DNA of 64,000 nucleotides, taken from assembly GCA_045106955.1 (NCBI GenBank), contig JBGCFO010000018.1, forward strand, positions 1 through 64,000. Direction: 5' to 3'. Below are positions 61,533-64,000 of the stretch, piece by piece. A program made the position numbers and the translations under genes. The DNA is from JBGCFO01 sp045106955. GTDB lineage: Bacteria > Pseudomonadota > Alphaproteobacteria > Rickettsiales > Rickettsiaceae. The notes below the pieces were generated by a model. It searched no databases. It saw only the letters and a program-made list of their open reading frames with translations, and was not told the DNA's origin. How positions within the stretch are numbered: position 1 is the stretch's first letter; each line of letters begins with the position of its first letter.

Positions 61533-61558
61533 TCTTGGCTTGTTATTTATTTAATATG

Positions 61559-64000
61559 TCATTTTACAAATAACGACTTCAAATAATTACCCGTTATACT
61601 TTCTTTGTGCTTTATAATATCTTGCACTTGACCCGCAAATAATATACGCCCTCCTTTGTTACCACCATCTGGCCCAATATCAATTATATAATCACTGGTT
61701 TTGATTACATCTAGGTTATGCTCTATCACCACTACGGTATTTCCTAAGTCTACAAGTCGGTGCAACACTCCTAATAGCTTGTTAATATCATCAATATGCA
61801 AACCAGTAGTTGGCTCATCTAAAATATACAACGTTTTCCCGGTCGAGCGTTTTGATAATTCTTTTGCTAGCTTAATCCTTTGAGCCTCTCCTCCAGATAA
61901 GGTAGTTGCGGATTGTCCTATTTTCATATAACCAAGGCCAACTTCTTGCAATGTATGTACTTTTTCATATATTGATTGTATCGATTCAAAAAATAATAAA
62001 GAATCATCTACTGTCATGTTTAGCACATCTGAGATAGATTTTCCCTTGTATCGTATTTCTAATGTTTCTTGATTATATCGATGGCCATTGCACGAATCAC
62101 ATATTACATACATGTCAGGTAAAAAATGCATCTCAATTTTGATTAATCCATCCCCTTGGCATGATTCACATCTACCGCCTTTAACGTTAAATGAAAACCT
62201 GCCAACTTTATAACCTCTAGCTTTCGAATCTGGTAGATCTGCAAACCAATCCCTAATTAATGTAAACATACCAACATATGTTGCCGGATTTGATCTAGGA
62301 GTACGACCTATAGGCGATTGATCGATATTAATAACTTTATCAATATATTCTAATCCATCAATTGAATCATAAATGCCTGGAAAAGTTTTTGCTTGCGGCT
62401 CTGTATGTCTTAATGCGACTTTATATAAAGTATCAATAATCAAGGTAGATTTACCACTTCCTGATACTCCTGTAATAGATGTAAAAGTACCGAGTGGGAT
62501 TTTTAGATTTATATTCTTTAAATTATTAGATCTAGCTCCGTAGAGTTGTATAGATTTATGTTTTGATATAGGGCGAATTTTATCTGGTATTGGTATAGTT
62601 TTTTTACCGCTCAAATATTGAGCTGTAATACTTTCTTTTGATCTAAGAATATGTTGAATACTGCCATAAGCAATAATTTTACCGCCATTAATGCCAGCGC
62701 CTGGACCAACATCTATAATGTAATCAGCTGCTAACATTGTTTCATCATCATGCTCTACTACTAATACGGTATTGCCTAATTTCTTAAGATGAAGCAATGT
62801 ATTGATTAGTTTTGCATTATCTCTTTTATGCAAACCAATAGAAGGCTCATCTAATACATATAAGACACCGCTTAGACCCGAGCCAATCTGAGATGCAAGC
62901 CTAATACGTTGACTCTCTCCGCCAGATAAAGCGCCAGATTCTCTTGATAAGGTCAAATAATCCAAACCAACATTGATCAAGAAGGTTAATCTTTCGACAA
63001 TTTCCTTGATAACTGGTCTAGCAATAATTTGTGATTTTTCTGATAATTGACTTTCTAAATTAGAAAACCATTCTTTCGCTTGCGTAATCGTCATATTTGA
63101 AACTTGACCTATATGCAAGCCCAATATTTTAATGCATAATGACTCATTTTTGAGTCTATAGCCATTGCATTTTGAACAATTATAGGCAGATTGATATTTA
63201 GCAAGATCCTCTTTTATTGAGTTTGAATCTGTTTTTTTGTATTTTTCTTCTAAACTTTTTATAATACCAACAAATCGTTGATTTACAGAACGATATTGAG
63301 AACCATCATAATGTTGAAAACACACTACTTCATCACCAGATCCATATAGCAGAATTTGCTTTATATTATCTGGTAAATCGGCAAATTTTGCATGTAAATC
63401 AAACTTATAGTGCTGAGCTAATGAAGACATCACATCAAGAAATAATTTTGATAAAGATTTGCCCCAAGGCGCAATAGCACCTTCTTTGATAGTTAGGTTT
63501 TCATCTTGTATGATTAATTTTGGATCAAATAAATTTTCTATCCCTAAACCTTCACAATAATTGCACGCGCCAAATGGATTATTAAAAGAAAAAATTCGTG
63601 GCTCTATTTTTTCTATTTGAAAACCAGAAATCGGGCATGCATATCTTTCTGAAAGCAATATTCTATTATTTTCTGGCATTTTATAATCTGAGCCTTCTGG
63701 TAACTCCAAAATTTCTACATAAATTACACCATCGGAAAATTTTAATGCAGTTTCAACGCTATCTGCCAAGCGATTTCCAAGTTCATCACTTAATACTATT
63801 CTATCTACAATAACCTCAATATTATGTTTTTTATTTTTTTCTATCTGGGGTAAATTATCGATATCATACTGCTGACCATCTATAATAACTTTTTGAAAAC
63901 CATGTTTTTTTAAATGTATTAAGTCATTTCTAAATTCACCCTTTTGACCTCTGGCAATAGAAATTAATATATATATTTTTGATTCATTGGGAATTTTACG
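61559..64000 (-). CDS. uvrA: excinuclease ABC subunit A, partial at the 5' end
   Basis: This frame stays open to the window end, so 813 residues are visible. The true start lies outside; E. coli UvrA is 940 residues, so roughly the first 130 including Walker A of the first ATPase are missing. Visible features are the first zinc-type cluster (CPISGF then CNYCEGLG), the signature LSGGESQRIRLASQIGS, the second P-loop GVSGSGKSTLI, the second zinc cluster (CESCQGDG and CDSCNGHR) and LSGGEAQRIKLAKEL. UvrA recognises bulky DNA damage. An internal Met at 63769 is not the start, because coding continues upstream with family-like sequence (KKNKKHNIEVIVDRIVLSDE). Confidence 0.95.
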   Translation of the reverse strand, partial: RKIPNESKIYILISIARGQKGEFRNDLIHLKKHGFQKVIIDGQQYDIDNLPQIEKNKKHNIEVIVDRIVLSDELGNRLADSVETALKFSDGVIYVEILELPEGSDYKMPENNRILLSERYACPISGFQIEKIEPRIFSFNNPFGACNYCEGLGIENLFDPKLIIQDENLTIKEGAIAPWGKSLSKLFLDVMSSLAQHYKFDLHAKFADLPDNIKQILLYGSGDEVVCFQHYDGSQYRSVNQRFVGIIKSLEEKYKKTDSNSIKEDLAKYQSAYNCSKCNGYRLKNESLCIKILGLHIGQVSNMTITQAKEWFSNLESQLSEKSQIIARPVIKEIVERLTFLINVGLDYLTLSRESGALSGGESQRIRLASQIGSGLSGVLYVLDEPSIGLHKRDNAKLINTLLHLKKLGNTVLVVEHDDETMLAADYIIDVGPGAGINGGKIIAYGSIQHILRSKESITAQYLSGKKTIPIPDKIRPISKHKSIQLYGARSNNLKNINLKIPLGTFTSITGVSGSGKSTLIIDTLYKVALRHTEPQAKTFPGIYDSIDGLEYIDKVINIDQSPIGRTPRSNPATYVGMFTLIRDWFADLPDSKARGYKVGRFSFNVKGGRCESCQGDGLIKIEMHFLPDMYVICDSCNGHRYNQETLEIRYKGKSISDVLNMTVDDSLLFFESIQSIYEKVHTLQEVGLGYMKIGQSATTLSGGEAQRIKLAKELSKRSTGKTLYILDEPTTGLHIDDINKLLGVLHRLVDLGNTVVVIEHNLDVIKTSDYIIDIGPDGGNKGGRILFAGQVQDIIKHKESITGNYLKSLFVK

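Overview
The window is AT-rich and densely coded on both strands. It looks like chromosomal DNA from an alphaproteobacterium of the order Rickettsiales, a host-associated and probably intracellular lineage. The sequence reasons are: a clear CtrA cell-cycle regulator; an alphaproteobacterial hemD/hemY block with a membrane protein between the two genes; leuS beside a DUF3576 gene; a large autotransporter of the Rickettsia surface-antigen kind (OmpB/Sca-like); a ProP-like metabolite:H+ symporter; a complete sdhCDAB operon; AT-rich intergenic DNA; and a graveyard of broken insertion sequences. Unlike the most reduced Rickettsiales, it keeps lipid A and LPS-export genes, a flagellar export gene (flhB), nadC and a sugar-transfer cluster. 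The genus cannot be fixed from the sequence alone.

Layout. 0-8 kb: an unrecognised Lys/Gln/Asn-rich protein, a porin, rpe, flhB, then ybeY, tlyC/corC and recF. 8-13 kb: a surface-glycan cluster of a nucleotide-sugar epimerase, two GT-B glycosyltransferases and a polytopic membrane protein. 13-22 kb: ctrA, lnt, a ProP-like transporter and a 1653-residue autotransporter with its own candidate promoter and a strong terminator. 22-27 kb: tmk, zapE/AFG1, hemY-like, a short membrane protein, hemD and ilvE on the minus strand. 27-31.7 kb: a two-component pair, uppS, cdsA, a DivIC/FtsB-like protein and an RNase D-like exonuclease. 31.7-33.2 kb: fused remnants of three transposase families (IS6, IS630, IS5). 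33.2-36 kb: an 894-residue eukaryote-like leucine-rich-repeat protein. 36-43.4 kb: lpxD-fabZ-lpxA-lpxI-nadC, leuS and a DUF3576 gene. 43.4-43.5 kb: a signal recognition particle RNA gene (ffs). 43.6-49 kb: sdhCDAB and a UvrD/PcrA helicase. 49-53.4 kb: a four-gene efflux system of outer-membrane lipoprotein, membrane-fusion protein and two FUSC-like halves. 53.5-57 kb: an amino-acid transporter, aspC and a DUF374 acyltransferase-like gene. 57-60.4 kb: a YihY-like protein, lptB, lptA, lptC and a CBS-less KdsD. 60.6-64 kb: era and uvrA, the latter running off the window end.

Many genes serve the envelope. KdsD begins Kdo synthesis, LpxD/LpxA/LpxI make lipid A precursors, LptA/B/C export LPS, and the 8-12.6 kb cluster probably makes a surface glycan. 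Lnt finishes lipoproteins, UppS and CdsA supply the lipid carrier and CDP-diacylglycerol, and the porin, autotransporter and efflux lipoprotein populate the outer membrane.

The most interesting items are the RI-type LRR protein beside the IS graveyard, the three-way IS chimera, a 47-bp repeat shared by the regions upstream of lptB and kdsD, the truncated KdsD, an FlhB with NPEH instead of NPTH, a shrunken protein at the alphaproteobacterial Mic60 position, the split FUSC efflux system and the ffs gene. I see no CRISPR array, tRNA, rRNA or intact prophage.
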